Shown: piece after piece, positions 50,531-58,613 of the stretch
Layout of the letters: each line of letters starts with the position of its first letter
How positions within the stretch are numbered: position 1 is the first letter of the stretch
Source: UBA9676 sp963730065
Lineage (GTDB): Bacteria > Actinomycetota > Actinomycetes > Streptosporangiales > Streptosporangiaceae
Length of the DNA: 64,000 bases
Assembly (NCBI GenBank): GCA_963730065.1
Contig: CAVSQL010000009.1
Coordinates: 115,058 to 179,057, forward strand
Direction: 5' to 3'
The notes under the pieces: model-generated
The model's database searches: none
Told to the model about the DNA's origin: nothing
The model's input: the letters and a program-made list of their open reading frames with translations, nothing else
Program-made: the position numbers and the translations under genes

Positions 50531-51926
50531 GGGTCTGTCTCACGAACGGTGTTTCCGGCATCTGGGTTAGTAGGTCTCGGCGGCCGGGAACCGATCGCCG
50601 AAGGTGATGGCGAAAGCGTTCAGGGCTGGTTTCCACCGGATGGCCCATCTGGCTTTGCCCCGGCCGGTCGGGTCGAGGGAGCGGGTGACCAGGTAGAGGC
50701 ACTTTAGCGCCGCCTGCTCGGTGGGGAAGTGGCCGCGGGCCTTGACCGCCCGCCGGTAGCGGGCGTTCAGCGACTCGATCGCGTTGGTGGAGCAGATTAC
50801 CTGGCGGATCTCGGTGTCGTAGTCCAGGAATGGGATGAACTCTTCCCAGGCGTTGTGCCACAGCCGGATGATCGCCGGATACCGCTGCCCCCATTCGCTG
50901 GCCAGCTCGTCGAGCGCGGCCCGGGCCGCCTCAGCGTTGACGGCGGTGTAGATCGGCTTGATGCCGCGCCGCAGCGCATCCCAGTCGCGTTTGGAGGCCA
51001 GGTGGAAGGTGTTGCGGATCAGGTGGACGATGCAGGTCTGGACGATGGCCTGCGGCCAGGCGTTGCCCACCACCTCGGGCAGGCCCTTCAGGCCGTCGCA
51101 GACCACGAAGAACACGTCCTTGATGCCGCGGTTGCGCAGGTCGGTGAGCACGCTCATCCAGAACTTGGCGCCCTCCCCGCCGGTGCCGGCCCACAGGCCG
51201 AGGATGTCTTTCTCCCCGGCCAGGCTGACCCCGATCGCGGCGTAGATGGGCCGGTTGGCGACCTGGCCGTCTCTGACCTTGACCATCACCGCGTCCACGA
51301 AGACCGCTGCGTAAACGGGGTCGAGCGGCCGGTTGCACCAGTCGGTCATCTCCTCGATCACCTTGTCGGTGATCCGCGAGATCGTCTCCTTGCTCACCGA
51401 GGCGCCGTAGATCTCGGCGAAATGCGCGCTGATCTCCCCGGTGGTCAGGCCCTTGGCATACAGCGACAGCACCATCTCATCGACCCCAGAAAGCCGCCGC
51501 TGGCGCTTGCGCACGATCTGCGGCTCGAACGTCCCGGCCCGATCGCGCGGCACCTCGATGCCGACCTGGCCGGTGCCCTCGGTCAGCACCGTCTTGGGCC
51601 GGGTCCCGTTGCGCACGTTCCCGGTCTCGTTGCCAGGCGGGGCGTGCTTGTCATGACCGAGGTGCTCGGCCAGCTCCTGGTTCAGCGCGGTTTCCAGCAC
51701 CGTCTTGGTCAGCTGCTTGAGCAGCCCGTCCGGGCCCGTCAGCGACAGGCCCTGCTCCCGGGCCCGCCGCACCAGCTCCTCGGCAACCTGCTCCTGAGCG
51801 CTGGGCTCAGCCTTGGCCTTCTTCTTCGTCACATCGTCCAGTGTCGCGGTCATCACGGCACCTCTCCCGCCAAGCCGCCAGGCTCAGCGTGATCGGGGCC
51901 GGAAACACCGTTAGATCCACAGTCCC
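50531..51926. mobile_element. Intact IS256-family insertion sequence
   Basis: 1396 bp. Ends are imperfect inverted repeats GGG(T/A)CTGT-N6-AACGGTG continuing TTTCCGGC (left from 50531, right to 51926). The 8-bp flanks are identical: AGCAGAAC at 50523-50530 and 51927-51934, a perfect target duplication of IS256 size. It carries one full transposase gene, so insertion looks recent. The DNA it split has no recognised gene. Confidence 0.92.
50567..51853 (-). CDS. IS256-family (mutator type) transposase
   Basis: 428 residues from ATG 51853, full length. Recognisable stretches are LAEHLGHDKH, VPRDRAGTFEPQIVRKRQRR, VLSLYAKGLTTGEIS, FVDAVMVKVRDG (first catalytic Asp), FFVVCDGLKGLPEVV (second) and the C-terminal STNAIESLNARYRRAV (Glu). 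DDE enzyme that moves the element by a circular intermediate. No internal stop. Confidence 0.94.
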   Translation of the reverse strand: MTATLDDVTKKKAKAEPSAQEQVAEELVRRAREQGLSLTGPDGLLKQLTKTVLETALNQELAEHLGHDKHAPPGNETGNVRNGTRPKTVLTEGTGQVGIEVPRDRAGTFEPQIVRKRQRRLSGVDEMVLSLYAKGLTTGEISAHFAEIYGASVSKETISRITDKVIEEMTDWCNRPLDPVYAAVFVDAVMVKVRDGQVANRPIYAAIGVSLAGEKDILGLWAGTGGEGAKFWMSVLTDLRNRGIKDVFFVVCDGLKGLPEVVGNAWPQAIVQTCIVHLIRNTFHLASKRDWDALRRGIKPIYTAVNAEAARAALDELASEWGQRYPAIIRLWHNAWEEFIPFLDYDTEIRQVICSTNAIESLNARYRRAVKARGHFPTEQAALKCLYLVTRSLDPTGRGKARWAIRWKPALNAFAITFGDRFPAAETY

Positions 51927-52077
51927 AGCAGAACCTCATTTCACGCACCGGTGTCCAGGAGGCGTATCAACCTCGACGCTCGCTCGTGCTTGATGAGCGG
52001 ATGACGGCCGATCTTCGGTCATCGGCCGATCTTGCCGATGCCGGGGTGGGTGGCGCCGTTTCGCAGGCCGGTCGTGG

Positions 52078-52818
52078 TCAGTGCCGGGGGTGGCGGTGGC
52101 CGGGCTGGGCTGCTTGCAGGCCGCTGATGAGGGTGTGGAGGCTGGCGGTGAACCGTTCGTCGCGGTCGTCTAGCCAGACGTGCTCGCCGAGAGTGGCCAG
52201 TACGGGGAACCGGTCGGTGGGTAGTGACTGGAGGAAGGCGTGCAGCTTGTGCCTGGTTGCGGTGTCCTGGAGTCGCTGCTCGCTGGCGCTGGTGCGGTCG
52301 CTGAGCGCGAAGCCGAGGGTGTAGTCGTAGATCAGGCGGAAGGCCCGGGCGGTCTGGCGTTCAGGCAGGCCGGCCGCGTGCAGCGGTGCGAGGAATGCTT
52401 CGGTCAGGGCGAGGGAGTGGGGGCTGAGGGGGTCGCGGGTCTTGAGCAGTCCGGCGATGCCGGGATGGTTTTCCAGGACTGCCCGTAGCCGTTGCGCGAG
52501 CGCGGTGACCTGCCCGGTCCAGTCCAGGGTGTGGTCGGGCTGGCAGTCGACCTCGGCCAGCACATTGTCGAGGATGAGGTCGTAGAGCTGTTCCTTGTTG
52601 CGGACGTGGCGGTACAGCGCGCCGGGAACCACGCCCAGGCGGGCGGCCAGGGCGCGCATGCTGAGGGCCGCCACGCCGTCGGCGCTGATGATCGCGAGGG
52701 CCTCGGCGATGACGCGCTGGCGGGTGAGCGCGCGCCGGTGGCTCTGGTCGCCGTCGGGCGGGCTGAACCACAACGGGTGCGGGGCCGAGTCACCCGCTGG
52801 CTGCGGCTGGTCCGCCAT
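52078..52818 (-). CDS. TetR family regulator, divergent from hsp20
   Basis: 246 residues from ATG 52818. HTH: RQRVIAEALAIISADGVAAL and LAARLGVVPGALYRHVRNKE, followed by the long tetracycline-repressor-like C-terminal domain (DLILDNVLAEVDCQ, FRLIYDYTLGFALSDRTSAS). Operators in the gap towards hsp20 suggest autoregulation and possible control of that gene. Confidence 0.85.
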   Translation of the reverse strand: MADQPQPAGDSAPHPLWFSPPDGDQSHRRALTRQRVIAEALAIISADGVAALSMRALAARLGVVPGALYRHVRNKEQLYDLILDNVLAEVDCQPDHTLDWTGQVTALAQRLRAVLENHPGIAGLLKTRDPLSPHSLALTEAFLAPLHAAGLPERQTARAFRLIYDYTLGFALSDRTSASEQRLQDTATRHKLHAFLQSLPTDRFPVLATLGEHVWLDDRDERFTASLHTLISGLQAAQPGHRHPRH

Positions 52819-52845
52819 GTCTGCCTCCGGTAACCGGGTTTGACT

Positions 52846-52881
52846 GTGAACATTGTTCACCATATAGTGAACAGTGTAGCT
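52846..52881. promoter_or_regulatory. TetR operator pair between TetR and hsp20
   Basis: GTGAACATTGTTCAC (52846-52860) is a perfect 7+1+7 palindrome; a second, weaker copy starts GTGAACAGTGTA at 52867. Both lie 28-65 bp from the TetR start and upstream of hsp20. Confidence 0.6.
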
Positions 52882-52962
52882 CGGAAGCAAATGGTGTTCA
52901 CTCGAGCGGTGTTCTTCCGGGACTGCCGGGCCTGGCCCGGCCACAGACTTAGGGAGAACGAC

Positions 52963-53466
52963 ATGACAGTCATGACAACCTGGGACCTGTTTGAAGACTT
53001 CCACGCGATACAGCAGGAGATGCTCCGGATGAACGCCGGACGGACCTGGTGGCCTGGCCAGCGGTACCAGGGCGGTGCCAGCACCGCCAGCTGGGCACCA
53101 GCGGTTGACATCTGCGAACGCAAGGACGCCTACCTGATAACGGCCGAGCTCCCCGGCGTCAAGCCCGACGACGTGGAGATCACCTTCGAGGACGGCCTGC
53201 TGACGATCCAGGGCGAGCGGCACTCCGCGAGCTATGCGGCCGGGGACAAGGCCCACCGGGTTGAGCGCCGCTACGGCGCCTTCCGCCGTTCGATCACGCT
53301 GCCCAGCCATGTCGAGGCCGACAAGATAGAAGCCTCGGCGCAAGACGGCGTACTGCAGGTCCTGGTACCCAAGGCGCAGGAAGCACAGGCCAAGCAAATC
53401 AAGGTACGCGCCGGCCAGCCTCACGCCGCCGTCATATCAGGCACAGCAGCCAAGAACGGCAGCTGA
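52963..53466 (+). CDS. Hsp20/alpha-crystallin small heat-shock protein
   Basis: 167 residues from ATG 52963 (AGGGAG 7 bp upstream). The alpha-crystallin domain covers residues ~45-140: APAVDICERKDAYLITAELP, GVKPDDVEITFEDGLLTIQG and ASAQDGVLQVLVPKAQEAQA. ATP-independent holdase that protects proteins under heat or redox stress. Followed 53 bp later by a terminator hairpin. Confidence 0.93.
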   Translation: MTVMTTWDLFEDFHAIQQEMLRMNAGRTWWPGQRYQGGASTASWAPAVDICERKDAYLITAELPGVKPDDVEITFEDGLLTIQGERHSASYAAGDKAHRVERRYGAFRRSITLPSHVEADKIEASAQDGVLQVLVPKAQEAQAKQIKVRAGQPHAAVISGTAAKNGS

Positions 53467-53519
53467 CAGTAAAGCCCGGGGCGGCAGCATCGCCGGAACC
53501 CGCTACGCAGTCAACATCA

Positions 53520-53562
53520 CCCTCCTGCGGTCACCGCCAGACATTCGGTGACCGCAGGAGGG
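53520..53562 (+). terminator. Strong hairpin terminator after hsp20
   Basis: Perfect 17-bp stem CCCTCCTGCGGTCACCG / CGGTGACCGCAGGAGGG with a 9-nt loop. No U-tract follows, as usual in high-GC actinomycetes. Confidence 0.75.
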
Positions 53563-53954
53563 CAAGCGCCTGCCAGCCCCTGGCTTGTGAACCAGCAAGC
53601 CGCCCGGCTCGGCCAGCCAGGCAACATCCCCCCTGGCCGCAAGCCGCGCCCGGTGCTGCGTGACGAATATGCGGATGAGCGACGGTCTGCCGGTGATCCA
53701 TCGGTGGGCAGCGCCAAGCCGGGCGCCTGCTCTCGCATGCCCCACGCCGGACCTGCCCAAGCCCGTTACGGCAACGGCCCCGCCGAGGCGTGAGAGCGCC
53801 CGGCGGGGCCTAGGTCCCATCCCCCGCCAAACCGGAAGGACGAGACCATGCAAGACACCGTAGACCCGCCGGCGGCCCCGCCGCGAACCCCTGGCGCAGA
53901 TCATCGAGGACGCGCCACGCGGAGCTGAACGTGGCGTCGCTGCAGGGCCCGTCA
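53563..53954. other. Intergenic region with a decayed short ORF
   Basis: ATG 53848 follows GGAAGGACGAG and encodes 26 codons (MQDTVDPPAAPPRTPGADHR...). A neighbouring frame reads EPLAQIIED- and AELNVASLQG-like pieces, suggesting a frameshifted small gene. Nothing else is recognised. Confidence 0.3.
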
Positions 53955-55367
53955 TCAGCCGACTGCTCCTTCCATCTGGAGTTCGATCAGCCGGTTGAGC
54001 TCGAGCGCGTATTCCATGGGCAGTTCGCGGGCGATGGGCTCGACGAAGCCGCGCACGATGGTGGCGGCGGCTTCGTCTTCGGTCATGCCGCGGCTCATGA
54101 GGTAGAACAGCTGGTCCTCGGAGATTTTGGAGACGCTGGCCTCGTGGCCCATCTCGACGTCGTCCTCGCGCACGTCGACGTAGGGGTAGGTGTCGGAGCG
54201 GCTGATGGCGTCAACCAGCAGCGCGTCGCACCTGACGGTGGACTTGGCGTGCGCCGCGCCCTCCTGGACCTGGACCAGGCCGCGGTAGGAGGTCCGGCCG
54301 CCGGCCCGGGCCACCGACTTGGAGATGATCTGGGAGGAGGTGTTGGGCGCGCAGTGGACCATCTTGGCGCCGGCGTCCTGGTGCTGGCCGGTGCCGGCGA
54401 AGGCGACCGACAGGGTCTCGCCCCGGGCGTGCTCGCCCATCAGCCAGATCGAGGGGTACTTCATGGTGACCTTGGAGCCGATGTTGCCGTCGATCCACTC
54501 CATGGTCGCGCCGGTGTGCGCCACGGCCCGCTTGGTGACCAGGTTGTAGACGTTGTTCGACCAGTTCTGGATGGTGGTGTACCGGCAGCGCCCGCCGGCC
54601 TTGACGATGATCTCCACCACGGCCGAGTGCAGCGAGTCGGACTTGTAGATCGGCGCGGTGCAGCCCTCGACGTAGTGGACATTGGCCCCCTCGTCCACGA
54701 TGATCAGCGTCCGCTCGAACTGGCCCATGTTCTCGGTGTTGATCCGGAAGTAGGCCTGCAGCGGGATCTCCACGTGCACCCCCTTGGGCACGTAGATGAA
54801 GCTGCCGCCGGACCACACCGCGGTGTTGAGCGCCGCGAACTTGTTGTCACCGACCGGGATCACGGTCGCGAAGTACTCGCGGAACAGCTCCGGGTGCTCC
54901 CGCAGCGCGGTGTCGGTGTCCAGGAAGATGACGCCCTTGTCCTCCAGGTCCTCGCGGATCTTGTGATAGACGACCTCGGACTCGTACTGCGCCGCGACGC
55001 CGGCGATCAGGCGCTGCTTTTCCGCTTCGGGGATCCCGAGCCTGTCGTAGGTGCTCTTGATGTCGGCCGGCAGCTCGTCCCAGCTGGCCGCCTGCTTCTC
55101 GGTCGAGCGGACGAAGTACTTGATGTGCTCGAAATCGATCCCCGACAGGTCCGAGCCCCAGCCGGGCATCGGCTTGCGCCGGAACAGCTTCAGGCCCTTC
55201 AGCCGCAGATCGAGCATCCACCCCGGCTCGTCCTTCTTGGCTGAGATATCGCGGACGACCTCCTCGGACAGGCCACGGCGCGCGGACTCACCCGCCGCGT
55301 CCGAGTCGGACCAGCCGAACTTGTAACGCTCAAGCCCCTCAAGCTCGGGGTGCGCGGTCGTCGTCAT
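53955..55367 (-). CDS. sufB: Fe-S cluster assembly scaffold SufB (orphan)
   Basis: 470 residues, full length. GLSEEVVRDISAKKDEPGWM, GSFIYVPKGVHVEIPLQAYF, ENMGQFERTLIIVDEGANVH, YVEGCTAPIY, MVHCAPNTSSQIISKSV and AISRSDTYPYVDVREDDVEM are canonical SufB stretches. SufB normally works with SufC and SufD; none of sufC, sufD or sufS is in the window. ATG 55367 overlaps the stop of the small winged-helix regulator (ATGA), so the two form an operon driven by cassette B. Confidence 0.93.
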   Translation of the reverse strand: MTTTAHPELEGLERYKFGWSDSDAAGESARRGLSEEVVRDISAKKDEPGWMLDLRLKGLKLFRRKPMPGWGSDLSGIDFEHIKYFVRSTEKQAASWDELPADIKSTYDRLGIPEAEKQRLIAGVAAQYESEVVYHKIREDLEDKGVIFLDTDTALREHPELFREYFATVIPVGDNKFAALNTAVWSGGSFIYVPKGVHVEIPLQAYFRINTENMGQFERTLIIVDEGANVHYVEGCTAPIYKSDSLHSAVVEIIVKAGGRCRYTTIQNWSNNVYNLVTKRAVAHTGATMEWIDGNIGSKVTMKYPSIWLMGEHARGETLSVAFAGTGQHQDAGAKMVHCAPNTSSQIISKSVARAGGRTSYRGLVQVQEGAAHAKSTVRCDALLVDAISRSDTYPYVDVREDDVEMGHEASVSKISEDQLFYLMSRGMTEDEAAATIVRGFVEPIARELPMEYALELNRLIELQMEGAVG

Positions 55368-55729
55368 GCGGAGATCCCTCCGGGCTCAGTAGGTGTTGCC
55401 TCGGCGGCGGTGCTGGCCCCAGGCTGGTTTCCTCTGGTCAGCTGTCCCGCCGCGCTGGCGCCGGCGAGGAGGGTGAGGACTTCACCGATGGCGAGTTGCT
55501 GGCTGGTGGGTTCGGGCAGCGGCATGTGGGCCTGGATCTGGTAGCGGTTGCGGCGGCCGTCTTTCCGCTTGACGACGTAGCCGGCCGCGGTCAGGTCGGT
55601 GACGATGCCGTAGGCGCTGCGCTCGGTCATGCCCACCGTGGCCGCGATGTCGCGCAGCCGCACACCCGAGTCATGGGCGATGCACAGCAGGACCCGGCCG
55701 TGCTTGGTCAAGAAGCTCCAGCCCTCCAT
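55364..55729 (-). CDS. Small winged-helix regulator, copy B (sufB operon)
   Basis: 121 residues. WSFLTKHGRVLLCIAHDSGV, RLRDIAATVGMTERSAYGIV, TDLTAAGYVVKRKDGRRNRY and QIQAHMPLPEP are nearly the same as copy A at 50153, with a longer Ala/Thr/Gly-rich tail. Same 4-bp overlap arrangement with sufB makes it the likely regulator of that gene. It starts 7 bp after the -10 of cassette B, so the mRNA is probably leaderless. Confidence 0.82.
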   Translation of the reverse strand: MEGWSFLTKHGRVLLCIAHDSGVRLRDIAATVGMTERSAYGIVTDLTAAGYVVKRKDGRRNRYQIQAHMPLPEPTSQQLAIGEVLTLLAGASAAGQLTRGNQPGASTAAEATPTEPGGISA

Positions 55730-55736
55730 ACCCCAA

Positions 55737-55791
55737 AGACTACCACAAATTCCAGAAATCGATTGCTAGTTTTTTATTACCTGTGTAAGCT
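55737..55791. promoter_or_regulatory. Bidirectional promoter/operator cassette, copy B
   Basis: Plus strand: TTGCTA (55763-55768), 17 bp, TAAGCT (55786-55791) towards the DUF5994 gene. Centre: ATTCCAGAAA at 55749-55758, the least perfect palindrome of the set. Minus strand: -10 TAGTCT (55742-55737) towards the regulator. Confidence 0.72.
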
Positions 55792-56239
55792 GAGGAGCAG
55801 GCACCGGGATCGGCCGCCAGCGCCGCGAGTCAGCTTCGACCCCGCGCTCAGCCGGCGCGGCGCGGTTGACGGAGGCTGGTGGCCACATTCCCGCAACGCG
55901 CCTGCCGAGCTGCCCGGCCTCATCGCGGCGCTGGACTCCCGGCCCGGCGTCCAGGCGCAGCGGCTGTCGGTCCACCGCGACGACTGGGACGAAATCCCGC
56001 ACCGGCTCACTACCGATCAGGGCCACCGCATCCGGGTCAACTGGTTCACCACCATTCCCCGCCACACCATCAGCGTCACCACAGTCGGCAACGGAACGAT
56101 TGAGGTGCTGGTGGTTCCCCCCGGCACGGCCGAAGGCACCGCCGTGACCGCCATGAACATGGCAGTCACCGGCCCAGGCGGTGCCCAGGCCGGTGACATC
56201 CTTACCGCCAGCGAAGCCCAGTGCCGCCTGTCAGCATGA
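55790..56239 (+). CDS. DUF5994 family protein, start codon not found
   Basis: The frame contains PRVSFDPALSRRGAVDGGWW, PHSRNAPAELPGLIAALDSR and HTISVTTVGNGTIEVLVVPP, the DUF5994 pattern. It lies directly behind cassette B, whose leader (GCAGGCACCGGGATCGGCCGCC) runs straight into the coding frame; no ATG, GTG or TTG precedes the conserved part in frame after the -10. A deletion probably joined the leader to codon ~10 of the gene. Likely 5'-truncated. Confidence 0.6.
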   Translation: MRSRHRDRPPAPRVSFDPALSRRGAVDGGWWPHSRNAPAELPGLIAALDSRPGVQAQRLSVHRDDWDEIPHRLTTDQGHRIRVNWFTTIPRHTISVTTVGNGTIEVLVVPPGTAEGTAVTAMNMAVTGPGGAQAGDILTASEAQCRLSA

Positions 56240-56340
56240 TCTGAGCCCGGCATCCCTTGCGGACGATGATCAGCGCGTGGCCGGTGATGAACACCGCGAT
56301 CTCGCGTGCCGCCAGCTCGCCGGGCGGGCCCCCAGGCTAA
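56240..56340 (-). pseudogene. Possible CorA-like transporter fragment
   Basis: The minus frame GELAAREIAVFITGHALIIV then RKG resembles the N-terminal domain of CorA magnesium transporters. No other part is seen up to 56485; the remaining gap holds nothing else recognised. Confidence 0.25.
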
Positions 56341-56485
56341 CTGCGCAGGCACGTCCATGCGGCGGGCGATCGCGCACACCATGCTGACCGGCGATGGCCA
56401 GCGACAGCACCGAACGACTGGAAACCGCAGGGAAGGCAGGCAATGATCGCTGCTGCGGCGTCCCCCACAGATCAGGGGGCGGAGG

Positions 56486-57490
56486 CTATGCGCCCGGGTC
56501 CGCGTCGTTGTTGTTGTGCCGGGCCGCTGCGTCCGGCTGTGCCACTGCGGCGGCGGTGGCCAGCTGGCCGTTGCCCGCGTGTGTGGGCGGGGTGGGGATC
56601 GGCGGGGCCTGGGGTATCTGCAGCGGCGCTCCGCTTTCGATTTCCGCCTCTTCGGTGGCCACATCCTCGTTGCCGAAGTCGGCCAGCGAGGCCGAGTCCG
56701 CGGCTGACTTCGGCTCGCCCGCGGGCGCGGTGGGGGTGAGCTTGTCGAAGAACCGCAGCAGCTCGACCGGTACCGGCATGACCAGGGTGCTGTTCTTTTC
56801 GGCGGCGACCTCGACCACGGTCTGCAGCAGCCGCAGCTGCAGCGCGGCGGGGTCGCGGGCCATGACGTTGGCGGCCGCGGCGAGCCGCTTGGAGGCCTGG
56901 TACTCGCCGTCGGCGGTGATGATCCGGGCCCGGCGTTCCCGCTCGGCCTCGGCCTGGCGCGACATGGACCGCTTCATGCTCTCGGGCAGCGACACGTCCT
57001 TGATCTCGACCCGCTCGACCCGGATGCCCCACGGGCCCTCGGTCGGCTCGTCGATGATCCGGCGCAGCTGCTGGTTGACCTGGTCCCGTTCCGACAGCAG
57101 CTGGTCCATCTCGGACTGGCCGATGATCGAGCGGAGCGAGGTCTGCGCCTGCTGGGAGATCGCGAACAGGTAGTTCTGCACGTTGATGGTCGCCTTGATC
57201 GGGTCGATGACCCGGAAGTAGACCACCGCGTCGACCCGGACGGTCACGTTGTCTTTGGTGATGCCGTCCTGCGCCGGGACGGTCATGGCGATGATCTGCA
57301 TGTTGACCTTCTGCAGCCGGTCGCCGAACGGCCGGATCAGGGTCAGCCCGGCGCCGCGCGGCCGGCCCAGCACCTTCCCGAACCTGAAAATGATGCCCTG
57401 CTCGTACTGCTGCACGACCTTGAACGAGCGGCCGGCCACGATCAGCCCGGCCGCGATGAGTATCACCAGGATGACCACCAGGGCAACCAT
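56486..57490 (-). CDS. Slipin / stomatin-like SPFH membrane protein
   Basis: 334 residues from ATG 57490. A membrane helix (VALVVILVILIAAGLIVAGR), then a SPFH domain with VVQQYEQGIIFRFGKVLGRP, AVVYFRVIDPIKATINVQNY, LRSIIGQSEMDQLLSERDQV and VEIKDVSLPESMKRSMSRQA. The C-terminal ~80 residues are Pro/Ala-rich. Slipins scaffold membrane microdomains and protect membranes under stress. Transcribed from cassette C with a ~67-nt leader. Confidence 0.9.
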   Translation of the reverse strand: MVALVVILVILIAAGLIVAGRSFKVVQQYEQGIIFRFGKVLGRPRGAGLTLIRPFGDRLQKVNMQIIAMTVPAQDGITKDNVTVRVDAVVYFRVIDPIKATINVQNYLFAISQQAQTSLRSIIGQSEMDQLLSERDQVNQQLRRIIDEPTEGPWGIRVERVEIKDVSLPESMKRSMSRQAEAERERRARIITADGEYQASKRLAAAANVMARDPAALQLRLLQTVVEVAAEKNSTLVMPVPVELLRFFDKLTPTAPAGEPKSAADSASLADFGNEDVATEEAEIESGAPLQIPQAPPIPTPPTHAGNGQLATAAAVAQPDAAARHNNNDADPGA

Positions 57491-57563
57491 CACCAACACC
57501 TCTTTCTCCGCCGGCGCCGTGGCAGCTGGCCGCCCTCGGCGGCTGGTCCCGGTGCCTGCCCTC

Positions 57564-57628
57564 AGCCTATCCAGGTAATCAGAAACTAGCAAAATATTTC
57601 TAGAAGTCTGTGACGATTCTTAAGGGTG
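57564..57628. promoter_or_regulatory. Bidirectional promoter/operator cassette, copy C, with trace of regulator start
   Basis: Minus: TTGCTA (57592-57587), 17 bp, TAGGCT (57569-57564) towards the slipin. Centre: TTTCTAGAAG (57597-57606). On the plus side TTAAGGGTGACGAGCTGGAG aligns with the start of the regulator in copy D (TTAAGGATGGAGGGCTGGAG), but the frame ends after 20 codons. Confidence 0.7.
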
Positions 57629-57796
57629 ACGAGCTGGAGTAGCGTCGGTGCTGAGAGGCTCGGTGGTCCGGGTCCGGAAGGGCGTTGAGTCCAGTCCCTG
57701 CTGGCGCTTTCCTGGGGCGAAGGAGGCGGCAGGTGGGCGGTCGTGATCGGGTTGTGTGCCGTAGGCCGGGCTGTTGCCCGGGATGGTGTCGCTGAG

Positions 57797-58489
57797 ATGC
57801 CAGGCGAGAGGCTGCACCGGATTGTGGCCGCGCTCTCGGCCGGCGGAGACGTGTGGTCCTCAGCCTGGCTGTGCGGGGCGTGCCCGGGGATCGCGGGGGT
57901 GACCGGCGCCGGTGTCATGCTGATGTCGGGTGAGATACCGCGCGGGTCGTTGTGCAGCAGCGATGAGGTGAGCCAGCTGATCGAGGAGCTGCAGTACACC
58001 CTCGGCGAGGGCCCGTGCATGGACGCCTACCAGCAGGACCGGGTGGTAGCCGAGCCCGACCTGGCGGATCCGTCAACCCGCCGGTGGCTGGCTTTCACCC
58101 CGCCGGCGCTGCAGGCGGGCGCGCGGGCGGTGTTCGGGTTCCCGTTGCGGGTGGGCACGGTACGCCTGGGGGCGCTCAACCTCTACCGGGACCGCCCCGG
58201 CCCTTTGAGCGGCGATCAGCACGCTGACGCGCTGGTCATCGCGGATGTGGCCGCCCGCTGGGTGCTGGAGGCCCAGGCCGGAGCGCCGTTGGATGCGGTG
58301 GCCGAGGAGCTGGAGATCGGCGCCGACTTCCACTACGCGGTGCACAACGCGGCAGGGATGGTCTCGGTGCAGGAGGGCATCAGCGTCACCGAGGCGCTGA
58401 TCCGCCTGCGGGCGTTCGCATTCAGTAACGATCGGCTGCTCGCCGATGTGGCCGAAGACGTCGTCGCCCGCAGGCTCCGGCTCGGATGA
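57797..58489 (+). CDS. GAF-ANTAR protein
   Basis: About 230 residues from ATG 57797 (GTG 57743 is possible). GAF domain: GVTGAGVMLMSGEIPRGSLC, YTLGEGPCMDAYQQDRVVAE; C-terminal ANTAR: AAGMVSVQEGISVTEALIRL then RAFAFSNDRLLADVAEDVV. ANTAR proteins bind nascent RNA to prevent termination; GAF senses a small molecule or redox signal. Divergent from the slipin across cassette C. Confidence 0.85.
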   Translation: MPGERLHRIVAALSAGGDVWSSAWLCGACPGIAGVTGAGVMLMSGEIPRGSLCSSDEVSQLIEELQYTLGEGPCMDAYQQDRVVAEPDLADPSTRRWLAFTPPALQAGARAVFGFPLRVGTVRLGALNLYRDRPGPLSGDQHADALVIADVAARWVLEAQAGAPLDAVAEELEIGADFHYAVHNAAGMVSVQEGISVTEALIRLRAFAFSNDRLLADVAEDVVARRLRLG

Positions 58490-58613
58490 ACCACGCTCGT
58501 CCGGCACTGGCGCGGGGACAGGCCGCTACTACGATGGGTGCCACGGCTCCGGGGGGCCGGTCCGGCGCCGCGGCTGTGACGGGCCCGCCGGGCGTTCAGG
58601 AGGGTGATTTGAG

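Noticed and set aside
53931..55244. Plus-strand frame opposite sufB
   Set aside because: Shadow of sufB, with His/Asp/Val-rich low-complexity translation.
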